From Henckelia pumila (lineage: Eukaryota; Streptophyta; Magnoliopsida; Lamiales; Gesneriaceae), in contig NC_133121.1 of NCBI RefSeq assembly GCF_033568475.1, positions 2,976,001 to 3,040,000 on the forward strand: DNA of 64,000 nucleotides, written 5' to 3'. Under the pieces are notes generated by a model that saw only the letters and a program-made list of their open reading frames with translations, was not told where the DNA came from and did no database searches. A program made the position numbers and the translations under genes. Positions 1-10,052 of this stretch are shown here, piece by piece (the stretch's first letter is position 1; every line of letters begins with the position of its first letter).

Positions 1-642
1 TTATGAGTTTTATTGTGAAAAATAATTTTTATGTCTTATGTTTTTTCAGTTTTTGTATAAAATTCTTTTAAAATTTTAATAATATAGTAAAATATATATA
101 CTAATATAGTCAATACTCAATAGTTGGGGAGACAACAAGAAGGTTGAACATTAAAAACAAGTTCACGACGGTTTTTCTTTGTTTTCTTCCACTTTTTGTT
201 TTGTTTTGTTTTGTTTTGTTTCTTCTATGAGAGAAATTGTGGGTTTGTGGTCTTTTTTTATTTTTTTAATTTTTTTTTACTATTTAAAAAAATTAAAAGT
301 TTTTTTTATTATATGGGTAAACCGTCTAGGCAGTGCCCAGGTTGCATAGGCGGTGCCCAGGCCGCCTAAGCGGTTGAGGCGCCGCCTAGGCGGCCAGTTA
401 ATCGGGCGACGCCTCCATTAATCGAGGCGGCGGGCCGCCGCCCAGCGCCTAGGCGGGGATTTTTAGAACACAGATTATACGAATGATATTTTACAATTAT
501 ATCAATTGAAAATTGTGGTTAATGTAGAATCTGCACAAATATTTAAAAACGCAACTCTCTTGTGAGACAGTTTATCCTTGAAATGGATGGATACGAATAC
601 GATCCATATATATATGTATAATGTAAAAAGTAATATTTTTGA
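1..642. other. AT-rich intergenic DNA with a GC-rich repeat patch
   Basis: No gene is seen. Most of it is A/T-rich with homopolymer runs. At about 318-460 there is a sharply GC-rich patch built from variants of GCCTAGGCGG and its reverse complement. It looks like the remnant of a small inverted-repeat transposon, but I could not define its ends or a target duplication. Confidence 0.5.
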
Positions 643-650
643 TACATAAT

Positions 651-1289
651 TAGAGCTGTCAATTTAGGGTGGCCCGCCATCGGGCGGGGCGGGAAAGGGT
701 AGGCCGGCCTGAATTGATGGCGAGTTGGAAATACCCCAATCCAATTCGCAATGGGTTGCGGGTTGGGCAGGCCAACCTGCCATAAATTAAAAAATTAAAA
801 AAAATAAAGAAATATGTAAAAATTGAAAAATCATGCATAAATAATTATAAATGATATATATATATATATTTATAAACTCATTAACAATAAATATATAATT
901 ATAAATAATATAAAATTTTAAAAATAATCAACTAAACATAAATTATCTAAAATCATATAAATCATTTAGAGCTTATAATCATTTATAAAATATTTTAAAC
1001 AATATAAATTGTTTAATAATTATCAACATACATAAAATATTTAAAATATTAATTATAATATAAATTTTAAAATGAAAAAAAAAATGGCGGGCCGACCCTT
1101 TGGCCAGCCCGTCCTGCCCCGCCTTGACCCGTCGCCCAAACGGGCTGCCTCCTGTCGGGCCGGCAAAAGCATGATTCAACCTGTCATTTTTTAATGTTGG
1201 TGTGGGTTGGCTCGACGGATCAAATCCGATTTGACGGATCTATACGTTATAAAAAATGGCAGGACGCCAAATCCGAATTGACGGGTCTA
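651..1289. mobile_element. hAT-type MITE with GC-rich ends
   Basis: A 639-bp non-coding element. The left end reads TAGAGCTGTCAATT and the right end, reverse-complemented, reads TAGACCCGTCAATT (12 of 14 match). The flanks are near-identical 8-bp direct repeats, TACATAAT at 643-650 and TACATCAT at 1290-1297, the target-site size of the hAT superfamily. Both arms are rich in GGGCGGG/CCCGCC while the centre is A/T-rich. No transposase is present, so it must have been mobilised in trans. The single mismatch in the duplication suggests moderate age. Confidence 0.75.
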
Positions 1290-1452
1290 TACATCATGCA
1301 CCAAACTACTTTCGAAGAGTTTATTGGATGAAAAATATGTCGATAATTGGTGGTTCTTACCTGGGAAAATAAATTTAAAAACGAATAATTTGAATATTTC
1401 CAAGCTGCGAGTTCAAAATAAGGTTTCTCCATGTATTTATTGCGATTATAAG

Positions 1453-1540
1453 TGAATTATTGATATGGGCCATTTGTCTATTTCATAATTTATGCACGCG
1501 TTTCGATATTAATATAAATTATATAATAATATCATTTTTT
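1453..1540. repeat. Left copy of an 88-bp direct repeat flanking the LINE fragment
   Basis: The same 88 bp recurs at 2397-2484 with about one difference. The two copies bracket the LINE fragment exactly, and the second follows an A-rich tail. The simplest reading is a target-site duplication, although 88 bp is long for one. Confidence 0.75.
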
Positions 1541-2396
1541 TTTCCAAAATACATAATTCTTGGGTTCGTAATGTTTGGAAAAATTCTATATTCTAGAGTT
1601 TTTTGTCCAGTTTTCGCAAGGCTTCTTTTGTTGAATGCGGTATGATGGTGTCGAAAGCCTTGAAAAAAGAGGAGGTTGAATTGTTTGCAACTATGGCATG
1701 GGCAGTGTGGGTATGAATTTTGTAAGAGAATGCATGATCCTAACATAAGATTGGAAGGAATCAATATTGATTGGGCCTTAATGATGTTGGATACTTTTAG
1801 AACAGCAAGCATCAAATGTCACAACCTAAATTTCTCGAGATAGTGTACATCGGATTCGTTGTGGAAGTCTCCTGCTGTTAATCAGCTAAGGATGGATGTT
1901 GATGCAGGGTGTATTATGTCGAAAAATATATTTAGTGTGGGATGGTGATAATAGACTTTCACGGGAAGGTATTGGGGGCTAGAGCTGAAATTATTCGGAA
2001 TCTAGGCTCGGTGAAAGGAGCAGAATTAACCGCTATCCGTTTTAAAATTGATTTTTGCTTGCACCATGGTTTTGTCAATGTTTGTATTTTCTCAGACTCG
2101 CTTCAGGCGGTTCAAGCAGTAACTCAGCTGGAAGAGGATCTTAGTCCTTATGGTGTGCTATCGTTGGAAATTAGAGAGCTTCTTGATAATCCAATTTTCA
2201 TTTCGTTGCTCCATATGCAAAGATCATCTAATGTCGTGGCTCATTGTTTGGATCGACACGCACTTTCTTCGTCTTCGAACTTTGAATGTTTGATTGGTAT
2301 TTTACTTTGTTGGTTGTCTAATATTGTTGTATCTTATTTTAACCATTTTTTAATGAATTGGTTGTTTTCCCTAGAAAAATAAAATAAAAAAATAAT
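1541..2396 (+). mobile_element. 5'-truncated LINE with RNase H-like domain
   Basis: This is the 3' end of a plant non-LTR retrotransposon. The segment at about 1560-1940 resembles the region just upstream of the RNase H domain, with a WAVWV-like motif and interrupted frames. An open frame at 1942-2382 (146 codons) encodes most of an RVT_3 RNase H-like fold. It has VLGARAE near the start, ELTAIRF, a FSDSLQAVQAV strand-helix typical of plant LINE RNase H, and HMQRSSNVVAHCLDRHAL near the C-terminus. The insert ends in an A-rich tail (2379-2396) just before the second direct repeat. The near-identical repeats imply a fairly recent insertion. It could also be scored as an RNase H-like pseudogene. 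Confidence 0.75.
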
Positions 2397-2484
2397 TGAA
2401 TTATTGATATGGGCCATTTGTCTATTTCATAATTTATGCACGCGTTTCGATATTAATATAAATTATATTATAATATCATTTTTT
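2397..2484. repeat. Right copy of the 88-bp direct repeat
   Basis: Matches 1453-1540 with about one mismatch and starts immediately after the A-rich tail of the LINE fragment. This placement is what a target-site duplication made by target-primed reverse transcription would give. Confidence 0.75.
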
Positions 2485-3338
2485 ATTAAAGAATATTTTT
2501 TTAAAAAAAAAGATACCGATCTTGGATATATAATTTCGATGAAGAAAAAATAATAAAGATATTACAAGTGGAGAATTCATGGCTATCTTTATGATTCCTT
2601 TAATTATTCAAAACGGTCAACCCGAACTTCATTATTCAATGACACGCATTCAACGATTTATTTTTTTAACCTTATGTCAATTTAACAGTCAATTATATAT
2701 ATATTCTAATTGCGTAAAACTAAAAATAATTCATCCAGCTTCAACCCAAAAATAAAAAATAAAAAATGATAATTCATTCCAATTAAATATTATAGCCAAG
2801 ACAGATGTAAACTTTAGTTGATAAACACAAATACACAATATGCATTCACACCAACGTATAGTTTAAATGTTAATCGCTTTCTGCCTTTCACAACTATCTA
2901 TTTCGATGTTTTCGTTGCATATAAAAACATATCTGCCAGTATGTGTAAAATATGGATAGAATGATTTAAACGTGAAAGAATAATTTGAAACGACTCTAAA
3001 TGAAGATTAATTTGAAAATGATCAAAAGAAATACATAATAAGAGATTCGAGCTCACTCGAACAAACTAATCATGAATTCGTTATTATAAATTTGAAATCT
3101 TTAATATACATGAAAATTATGGGAACAAAAAAAAATAAAAAATCTTCACTTTTCACAAAGATGAGGAAATCAAATTAACACACTTGAAATCAATCAACCA
3201 TTACAAACTTTTGTGCTGAAATTAAGAATATACAGTGAATCTCCCGTACGTACAAACAAATTTATTCCATAATAACAATCACAAGTGAAGATTATCCACT
3301 GATAAAACAACAAACAAATTGGCAATAAACTTTGGTTT
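2485..3338. other. Intergenic, 3' flank of the CYP74 gene
   Basis: A/T-rich sequence without a convincing gene or repeat. The end nearest 3338 probably includes the CYP74 3' untranslated region, since the gene is read from the minus strand. Confidence 0.4.
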
Positions 3339-4829
3339 TCATGTAGCCTTTGTGAATGACTTGATGGTAACCGAAGAACCTGCCAATAATTTTCCCGACA
3401 CCACCTGAAATGTGTCGTATCGGAGGAAAAATTCGACCAGCATCAATCGAGACAACAACACAACCAAGTCCTTTCCCGGACATTGCTTATTCTCCGTCGT
3501 CGGATCCTCCGTCTCTCTCCCGTTCGACCAGTAAACGTACTGGATCAGTTCTTCGCCGCCGCCCACGAATCTATCCGCCACGAACTCTTCCGGGTTCTTG
3601 AAAACCAGGGGATCTTTGGTCACAATCGGCTGATACCCGAAAAGCATCTCCCCTTTCTTGATCAAGAACGACGATTCATGGTTCCGTACGGTGAGATCTT
3701 GCCTGGCTTTGCCGTACTGGTAAGGGACGGGTGGCTCGATTCTCAGAGCTTCGTATACGGTTGATTTCGTGAGCGTCATTTTGTTCAGAGCTGCGACGGT
3801 GACGACGCCGCCCTCCGATTTGACGACAGATCTTATTTCGTCTCGCAGCTTACGGTGAAGATCTTCTCCGGCGGCGCCGACCCATTTGATCAGACCGGGG
3901 AAGAGAGTTTTCATGCCGCCGTACGCGTTGAATCCAGCTAAAAACACCAAGTTGTGGCAGGCTTCGTCTCTCTTGAGTCCCATCTTTTCTGCTTCATCCA
4001 GAATGGAACCTGCGGAATTGTAAAAAGCATTGTAGAGTTTCTTGTACTTGGATTTCACGAGGAAGAAAGGAAGCTGGAAGGTGTGCAGCAATAGATCTTC
4101 CAGGAAGTTTGGGAAGTATTTTAATCGTAAGGTCATCAATGGATGGAGCTGACAGAAGAGCCATAAGTCAACGAGTTTCTGGCCGTCGGGCCCGATCGGA
4201 GTTTCAGAGGGATGCTTGTCGCAGAACAAACGGAAGACGAAATCAAAAGACATGCGGTCGCTTAAGTCATTGAAGTAGGCGCTGCCCTTGGCGGAGAATT
4301 CATCTTCCAAGCCCGAAAACATGGTGGAAATGGATTGCCTGAAGATGGTGATGAACTTGTCGTGCTTTTTGGCGAGTGTGGAGAGGAAAAAGCTTTTGAG
4401 GGCCGAGTGATTGGGCTCGCAGGTGTCCAAGAAGGCGCAGGCCCGGTAGCCGCCGGTGAATGCGGTGGAGGGCATGAAAGTGCCGTCGAGCAAGTTTTTC
4501 TTCTCGACCTTGGAGTTGTCGAAGAGGGTCTGAAAGCTCACGGCGTCGAGAAGGCAGATGACTCGTGGGTTTTTGGCCGTGAATGGGCCCGGCGGCATGT
4601 TGCATCTGAAGACTGTGGACTGGTGTTTCTTCATTCGGGCTTTGAAGAACTCCACCTCGCCTTGGTTGTAGTAGTAGTCGTAGCGGTCGGATATCGGCCC
4701 GAAAAACGGGTGGCCGTAGTCTCCGGGGATATTTTGGACAGCGGCCTCGTACGGCGTTGTGTCGCGGCGGTCGTCGGAGACGGCGGCGGAGGTTGTGGAT
4801 GAAGGCATCTTCAAGTGGTTTTTGTTCAA
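3339..4829 (-). CDS. CYP74-family cytochrome P450, probably CYP74C/D (9-lipoxygenase branch)
   Basis: Intronless, 496 residues. CYP74 enzymes rearrange fatty acid hydroperoxides without O2 or a reductase, giving allene oxides, short aldehydes or divinyl ethers. Visible landmarks are IPGDYG (34-39), the I-helix FNAYGGMK (300-307) in place of the usual P450 oxygen-binding threonine motif, ExxR at E360/R363, and the heme loop NKQCPGKD with the cysteine ligand at 450. The NKQC loop is diagnostic of CYP74. The N-terminus before IPGDYG is only about 33 residues, with no clear plastid transit peptide, unlike classical 13-AOS. The C-terminus FTKAT resembles the tomato divinyl ether synthase/CYP74C group as I remember it. 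Product specificity (9-AOS, 9-HPL or DES) cannot be settled by eye. A second in-frame Met lies at residue 8. The coding region is much richer in G/C than its flanks. Confidence 0.9.
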   Translation of the reverse strand: MNKNHLKMPSSTTSAAVSDDRRDTTPYEAAVQNIPGDYGHPFFGPISDRYDYYYNQGEVEFFKARMKKHQSTVFRCNMPPGPFTAKNPRVICLLDAVSFQTLFDNSKVEKKNLLDGTFMPSTAFTGGYRACAFLDTCEPNHSALKSFFLSTLAKKHDKFITIFRQSISTMFSGLEDEFSAKGSAYFNDLSDRMSFDFVFRLFCDKHPSETPIGPDGQKLVDLWLFCQLHPLMTLRLKYFPNFLEDLLLHTFQLPFFLVKSKYKKLYNAFYNSAGSILDEAEKMGLKRDEACHNLVFLAGFNAYGGMKTLFPGLIKWVGAAGEDLHRKLRDEIRSVVKSEGGVVTVAALNKMTLTKSTVYEALRIEPPVPYQYGKARQDLTVRNHESSFLIKKGEMLFGYQPIVTKDPLVFKNPEEFVADRFVGGGEELIQYVYWSNGRETEDPTTENKQCPGKDLVVLLSRLMLVEFFLRYDTFQVVSGKLLAGSSVTIKSFTKAT

Positions 4830-5363
4830 GGTTGGTTGAATGCTTCGGGAAATACAATGCTCGGAACCGGATAAAATGAATTTTCCTTTTTTCTTTTCTT
4901 TTTTTTTTTCCTGAGCTGAAATAAAATGCGTTGGGAAATGGATTCTTGCCGTTATTTATTAGGAAAATTTAGAAAAATTTTATTGACCGTATTGCAAAAA
5001 TGAAAAAAAAATATTTAAAAATAACAAAAAAAAAACACGTGAGAAACGGACATCTAATCTGACCAAAGGTGGCGTTTACACTGTATCAAGAACACAAAAA
5101 CGGGGCGGTAGCCAAACCCGAAGTCCCTCACTTCCCGGAAATTAACATGTTTCGTTTTGTTTTATAGTTTTCTTACTGCTTCATATGTATCATATTTATA
5201 CCGTCGTTTACTGTTACGTACTTACACGATACTTATTTCGTTTTTTGTTCTGTAATTGTTGTTAGCGCTAATTTTTGTTCATGGTTTTGTATCCGAAATA
5301 ATTTTCGATTGTGTTCGTCTCTCGGATTTAAAGCTGTTTGGCTAACATCTTCTCGGGTAAGGC
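4830..5363. other. Intergenic, 5' flank of the CYP74 gene
   Basis: Contains the presumed promoter and leader of the minus-strand CYP74 gene. I see A/T-rich TATA-like stretches (for example near 4955-4965) but no element I would call with confidence, and no gene. Confidence 0.4.
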
Positions 5364-5775
5364 TAGGGCTGACAAAAAATATCGAAATGCCGTCATACCA
5401 CCTTTACCGTACCGAAAATATCGAAAATTTTGGTATACCGAAAATTTATCGTATCGAAATTTTCGGTATCGGTATCAGTATCGGTATGAGATTTTTGAAT
5501 TTTCGATATTTCGATATATCGGAAAAAAATCGGTATACACGGTATATACCGATATTTTTTTTAAAAAAACGGTATAAAAAATCGATATACACGGTATCAT
5601 ACCGATACCGTACCGAATACCGCGGTATCGGTATGGATTTATACTATACCGAAATTTCGGTATACTGACGAAATTTTCGGTACGGTATCGGTATCGAAAT
5701 TTTCGGTATCAAAATTTCCGCTACGATATGCGGTATTCGATACGGTATGCGGTATACCGTATCGAACCACCCCTA
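5364..5775. mobile_element. hAT-type MITE made of CGGTAT/ATACCG repeats
   Basis: A 412-bp element. The left end is TAGGGCTGACAA and the right end, reverse-complemented, is TAGGGGTGGTTCG, so the terminal 8 bp differ at one base. The flanks GGTAAGGC (5356-5363) and AGAAGGCT (5776-5783) share AAGGC but do not line up cleanly as an 8-bp duplication. The interior is almost wholly short palindromic words such as CGGTAT, ATACCG and TATCGAAA, a style common in plant hAT MITEs. An open frame across it is an artefact of the repeat. Confidence 0.7.
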
Positions 5776-5783
5776 AGAAGGCT

Positions 5784-5890
5784 GTCGCATATGACTTGTT
5801 CTTCGATGCGATTTATATGATTAACGTGACTTGCAGACTACTGCATTTGTTTGGACATTCGTTCAATAAACACCGAAAAATAACGACTGA
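5784..5890 (+). repeat. Dispersed TGTCGCAYATGACT repeat, copy 1
   Basis: About 105 bp, related to 11104-11225 and 40807-40925. Shared blocks run in the same order: TGTCGCAYATGACT, then GCGATTTA, then a TTGCAGACTA-like block, then CACCGAAAAATAACG. This copy directly abuts the hAT-type MITE. Its transposon class is unknown to me. Confidence 0.6.
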
Positions 5891-6754
5891 CGTATTTTCA
5901 CATAAAGTTGACATTTACAATCTCTTTTGTATTTTGTACATCATGTGTAAACTTTTTCGCACCCAAAAACCGCCTCAACCTAGTATTTGACGTGCAAGCA
6001 AAAAAATAGATGATTAGGATAATAAAAGTGATGCCAGCGGGATTATAATTATCTTTATTAAGTACGTATTCGTATATATCTTGTGCTTGGCACACCAAGT
6101 TGACCGAGATTAGTCTCACTACGAAATGAGAGAAGGCTTATTAAGATTATGATAATTCCCTTAACTTAATTTAAAATTATAATATACACATAATCATTTC
6201 CAAACAATTCTCCCCAATTTTATGGTTCTCAAAATTTGACCAAGAATCTAATTAAATTAATCCACTCATTACTTTTATATAGCATTTTATCGTCAGATCA
6301 TTTGTAGAATCTGTAGATCAAACTTTATAAAAGCAGAAAAGTTGGCAGTATTAATCACCCGAACTACAAAACACTACAACTTAAACAAAAGTATTTATAA
6401 GTACTACTTTTGTGCCTACAGTGATTAATAAACACAAAAGAGTGACCTGAAGCTGCAAAAAAATACGTGTGGATCGGAATTATTAAGAAACAACAACGTA
6501 CATCTCATGGGACGATCCGGGAAGTTCGATCGTGTGATAAATTAGATACATCGGTACATATATGTGATGGGAAATAACAAAAATAATCTTTTAGCTACTT
6601 TCTTTTTGATAATATATGTCAGTCGTTTATCTCCAAATTCCCAACTCCCAAGTCAAGGTTTACAAAAGGTGAGAATTGTTTTTTTTCTAAGCTCTTTCAA
6701 ATACTACTTAAGTGTCTTAAACAAATTTTATTAAAAAAAAAATTAAGAAGCCAT
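5891..6754. other. Intergenic, nothing recognised
   Basis: A/T-rich DNA with no gene, RNA or clear repeat that I can support. Confidence 0.4.
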
Positions 6755-7235
6755 GTTTTTAAAACCGGACCAACTCGGCCGAGAACCAACCAAAATTTCG
6801 ATCTCGAACACCCCAAAAACTGTTTTAACGACTAAATCGACCAGAACCGATCAAAACAGGTCGGACCGGTTTTTGATTTTTTTTAATAATTAAATATTTT
6901 ATTTTTAAAACTTTAAATTTAATATATATATGATTATTTAGAATTTTTACTCCATTAAAAATATTATTTTAGTAATACTAGAATTTTTTAAATTAATTAT
7001 TTTATTATTTAAAAAATATATAACTATAGTTGATATTTTCAATATATTTATAATTTATTTATTTTTAAATTCATGGAAAATATATATATTTTTTTGTTTA
7101 TTTACATACATTTTTTGGGTTTTTAAAATTTAAAATATATTATTCATTATATTATAATATATAAATGATTTTTCGGTTCGATCATCTGGTTAAAACGGTC
7201 CGACCGATTTAATCGTTTTTTTAAGATATACTGAT
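6755..7235. mobile_element. Probable MITE with CGGACCGGTT / AACGGTCCGACC arms
   Basis: Opposed GC-rich arms flank an A/T-rich core: AAACCGGACCAACTCGG and AGGTCGGACCGG on the left (6765-6875), GGTTCGATC and AACGGTCCGACCG on the right (7170-7215). The layout is that of a non-autonomous inverted-repeat transposon. Exact ends and target duplication could not be fixed, so the coordinates are approximate. Confidence 0.45.
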
Positions 7236-7320
7236 TTAATCACCAATCCAATCATAAAAGCATTATCAAAAAATACTTTTTAGAAGGTCTCTCAAATAAT
7301 ATCAAACATGTTTAAAACAA

Positions 7321-7501
7321 GGGCAATTTGCTCAAAAATCCCCAAATGCAAACATGTTTTGCTTTGAGGTCCCTAGTCATAAAATGTGGTACAAAACAAT
7401 GCAAGATGTGGTACAAATTAACAAAAATTATGATACAAAAAAATGGTTAAAGAATGCAGAGCAAAACATGTTTGCATTGGGGATTTTTGAGCAATTTGCA
7501 A
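7321..7501. mobile_element. Mutator-like MITE with 9-bp target duplication
   Basis: A 181-bp foldback. The left arm begins GGGCAATTTGCTCAAAAATC and continues for about 40 bp. The right arm (about 7462-7500) is its reverse complement with one indel, breaking down only in the outermost bases. TTAAAACAA occurs exactly on both sides (7312-7320 and 7502-7510). A perfect 9-bp duplication is the hallmark of Mutator-like elements and indicates a recent insertion. No transposase is encoded. Confidence 0.8.
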
Positions 7502-7510
7502 TTAAAACAA

Positions 7511-8217
7511 TTCAAAAAATGTTATTTGTTAACGAAATCTTGCCCTCAAAGAAAGAAATTGGGCCGCTTGCATTGAAAATGGGCCAGAAACTGAAATGAC
7601 TTGGGCAATGGGTTTTGGGCCCTGATCTCTATTTAATTCATGCTAGTATGCACATGCTGCCTATAATAACTTTTTTTTTTTTTTTAGAGTACCTATAATA
7701 ACGTTTAAATGATAGTACAACTCAAAATTTTTTGAAATCTCGGTGTTATTATGAAATACTATTTTTGGAATGTAAAATATGTTAAATTGTTTAAGCATTA
7801 TAAATATTATCGAAAGGTAGTTATTGGAACAATGTACAAGCGTCTTATAGTATATTCTTTTCGAGATGTACAATTTTTATGTTAATATTTACTAGTTTGA
7901 GATTAATGTTCCTAGATTTCGTGTGTTTTTTTTTTGTTTCTATCTGTAGATCAATGAATGAAGCAACTCAGCTTGCGACTAATGTTAAGACAAAGATCAT
8001 CATTCTCCTTTCTTTTATGTAATTACCCTATTTGTTTCATGTTAAATTTGACTTTCCCTAAAAATATTTTTGTGTTATATCGTGGATGTAAATTTCTATA
8101 CTCTATGCTTTATGTTGCCTTCTATTCATATTCATACATATAAAAATACACGAAAATGGATAAGAAATCAAGTAGATTCCTTTGTTTCCTGGCTTTGTGT
8201 CCACGTGTCACCCATCC
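7511..8217. other. Intergenic, 3' flank of the ATL gene
   Basis: Mostly A/T-rich, with a GGGCC-containing patch near 7560-7620. The part next to 8217 probably holds the 3' untranslated region of the minus-strand ATL gene. Nothing else was recognised. Confidence 0.4.
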
Positions 8218-9519
8218 TCACCGTCTGTTAAATCTCTCAGGTGAAAGCAAGGCCTCCGGATCACCGCTCCTCAGCCGGCTCGACAAGGCAAACCCAGTGG
8301 CCGCAGCGGAAGTCCTAACGAACATCGGACTCGCCAACGACTTTCGCCGCCTTGATGAGCCGCCTCCGCTGGTTCGAACGCTCGATTCCGATAGTGGTAG
8401 GAAGCTCCGCCGCCGGGAAAACGGAGATTTCATTCCTCTGTAGTGATGGAATGAGAAAACTCTAGCTTTCGATAGTGAGCTGAAAGGCGACGGGCGTTTG
8501 CTCCAGAAACCTCCGCCGCCTCGCCGGAACCGCCACGGCGAGGCGGTCGAGGGCTCTGTCACTAAGTTATCCGAACCTATGTTTCGTTCGAATTCGAAGG
8601 AATACGATCTCTTCAACAAGAAATTCCGGCCGTTGAATCTGTCCTCTGATTGGTTGTTTATCCTCTCATGAATCGGCGAGCGTTCCTGGGTGATTTCACC
8701 TTCCGCCGCCGCGGCCTCCTCTGACTCGGTTGGAATCTCAGGCAGAGGCTGGAGAATAATGCTCGGGAAAATCAAATCATCCAAATCCGGCCTTATCCTT
8801 GCCGCCATCACCGGCCTGAAAGGAGAATCCTGGCGGAATATTCCAGCTCGGCAAAGGGGGCAGTTTGCGTGTGAACGCAGCCACACATCTATGCAATCGA
8901 CGTGAAAAGCGTGTGAACAAGCCGGGAGTGTACGGACGTAATCATCTTCCCGGAACTCGAGCAAACACACCGCGCAGTCATGGAAGCCGCTTTTGCGAGT
9001 GTATATCGAGAGAGGAATCGTCTTGATGAGAGATTCCTGCAGCCCTTCAGGTGACACGACGTAGAAATTAGCATCTCTGGGGGAGTCGAAGGAATACGGA
9101 AGCGAGAGGACATCTCCGGCGGACGATGACGACGGGACGGATCGTCGGCGCCGCTGTCTGTACCGGCGGTAGAATCGGAGGAATTGACGGGAAATTGGGC
9201 GGGAGAATATGATGGCGATGAAGGCTATTACGGCTATAACAGCCATGGCAATCAAAGGGGGGCTGACATCTACAGAGGACTGCCGACTGGATGAATCCGC
9301 GGAGGTGGAGGAGGAAGACAAAATCTCCATTGAAGGAAGCCAGGTGGAGTATGGAGAAGGAGCCGGTGAGTGTGGGTTCCAGCGGTGGTGCGGCGATGTT
9401 TCAGGGGCTGAGCTGCGGCGGAGCATGGTGGTTGGCGGACGGAAAAATGTGGTGGTTTTACGAGGTTTCAGTGTGGAGATGGGAAATGGTTGGCGCTGAC
9501 TCGCCGCTGCTTTTGACAT
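8218..9519 (-). CDS. ATL-family RING-H2 E3 ubiquitin ligase (ATL65-like)
   Basis: Intronless, 433 residues, as usual for ATL genes. These are membrane-anchored E3 ligases that bind an E2 through the RING-H2 and ubiquitinate targets, often in defence or stress responses. One hydrophobic membrane segment spans about 87-105, followed by a basic stretch (119-126). A GLD-like motif follows ([12 protein letters not shown], 158-169). The RING-H2 is complete: C182, C185, C201, H203, H206, C209, C220, C223, with W213 and P221 in their usual places. The long C-terminal tail is rich in Ser and Arg. RING and GLD wording resembles Arabidopsis ATL65 from memory. A second in-frame Met at residue 32 is a possible start. 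Confidence 0.92.
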   Translation of the reverse strand: MSKAAASQRQPFPISTLKPRKTTTFFRPPTTMLRRSSAPETSPHHRWNPHSPAPSPYSTWLPSMEILSSSSTSADSSSRQSSVDVSPPLIAMAVIAVIAFIAIIFSRPISRQFLRFYRRYRQRRRRSVPSSSSAGDVLSLPYSFDSPRDANFYVVSPEGLQESLIKTIPLSIYTRKSGFHDCAVCLLEFREDDYVRTLPACSHAFHVDCIDVWLRSHANCPLCRAGIFRQDSPFRPVMAARIRPDLDDLIFPSIILQPLPEIPTESEEAAAAEGEITQERSPIHERINNQSEDRFNGRNFLLKRSYSFEFERNIGSDNLVTEPSTASPWRFRRGGGGFWSKRPSPFSSLSKARVFSFHHYRGMKSPFSRRRSFLPLSESSVRTSGGGSSRRRKSLASPMFVRTSAAATGFALSSRLRSGDPEALLSPERFNRR

Positions 9520-9620
9520 TGACGCCGCAGTGGAACCACAAATGCCCCATTGGATTTGGTGGTAGAATCTGCTACGTGCGAGTACAGTTTTAGCGATCTG
9601 TGTGAAGTTGGGTTTTTTCT
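9520..9620. other. 5' flank of the ATL gene
   Basis: Short leader/promoter stretch between the ATL start codon and the 100-bp tandem duplication. No clear TATA box. Confidence 0.4.
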
Positions 9621-9820
9621 ATGCTACCCCATTCGAGCAGTGCCCACTGCCCGAATGGGGATCCAATCGTCTATGTTTTTTTGAACTTGATATGATCTCA
9701 TTTAAAAAAATATAAGCCATATGCTACCCCATTCGAATAGTGCCTACTGCCCGAATGGGGATTCAATCGTTTATGTTTTTTTGAACTTGATATGATCTCA
9801 TTTAAAAAAATATAAGCCAT
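9621..9820. repeat. 100-bp tandem duplication with a nested palindrome
   Basis: Two head-to-tail units, 9621-9720 and 9721-9820, both starting ATGCTACCCCATTCG and differing at only a few bases. Each unit contains opposed words CCCCATTCG and CGAATGGGG around GTGCC(C/T)ACTGCC, able to form a small hairpin. A related but diverged word (CATTCGGACACTGCCCGGATG) occurs near 10586, so the palindrome may derive from a repeat family. The pair lies upstream of the minus-strand ATL gene. Confidence 0.85.
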
Positions 9821-10052
9821 TGAATGCAGCAGACCTAGCATAGACAAAGCCGTGAAGTTGTACCTTTGGCCTATTGGACAGTTCGAAAGGAGCAAGTTAC
9901 TTGGAATTCATTTCACCTATTATTATTTTAACAAATATATGGTTATACAATTGCATATTTGTACTAAAAAATGCTACATGTATAACTTTCAGAATGAATT
10001 GGTGTAATTATTGAGATAAAATTGTTCGAGAAATTAGTAGTTTTCTAAGGCC

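Noticed and set aside
4335-4802. Long open frames opposite and overlapping the CYP74 gene on both strands
   Set aside because: They are out-of-frame shadows of a GC-rich coding region and lack any recognisable domain.
5309-5668. Open frames rich in Tyr, Arg and Ile across the CGGTAT repeat
   Set aside because: They translate the internal repeats of a MITE; no gene is implied.
7354-7599. 81-codon open frame overlapping the Mutator-like MITE
   Set aside because: It runs through the foldback element and reads its arms; no independent support.
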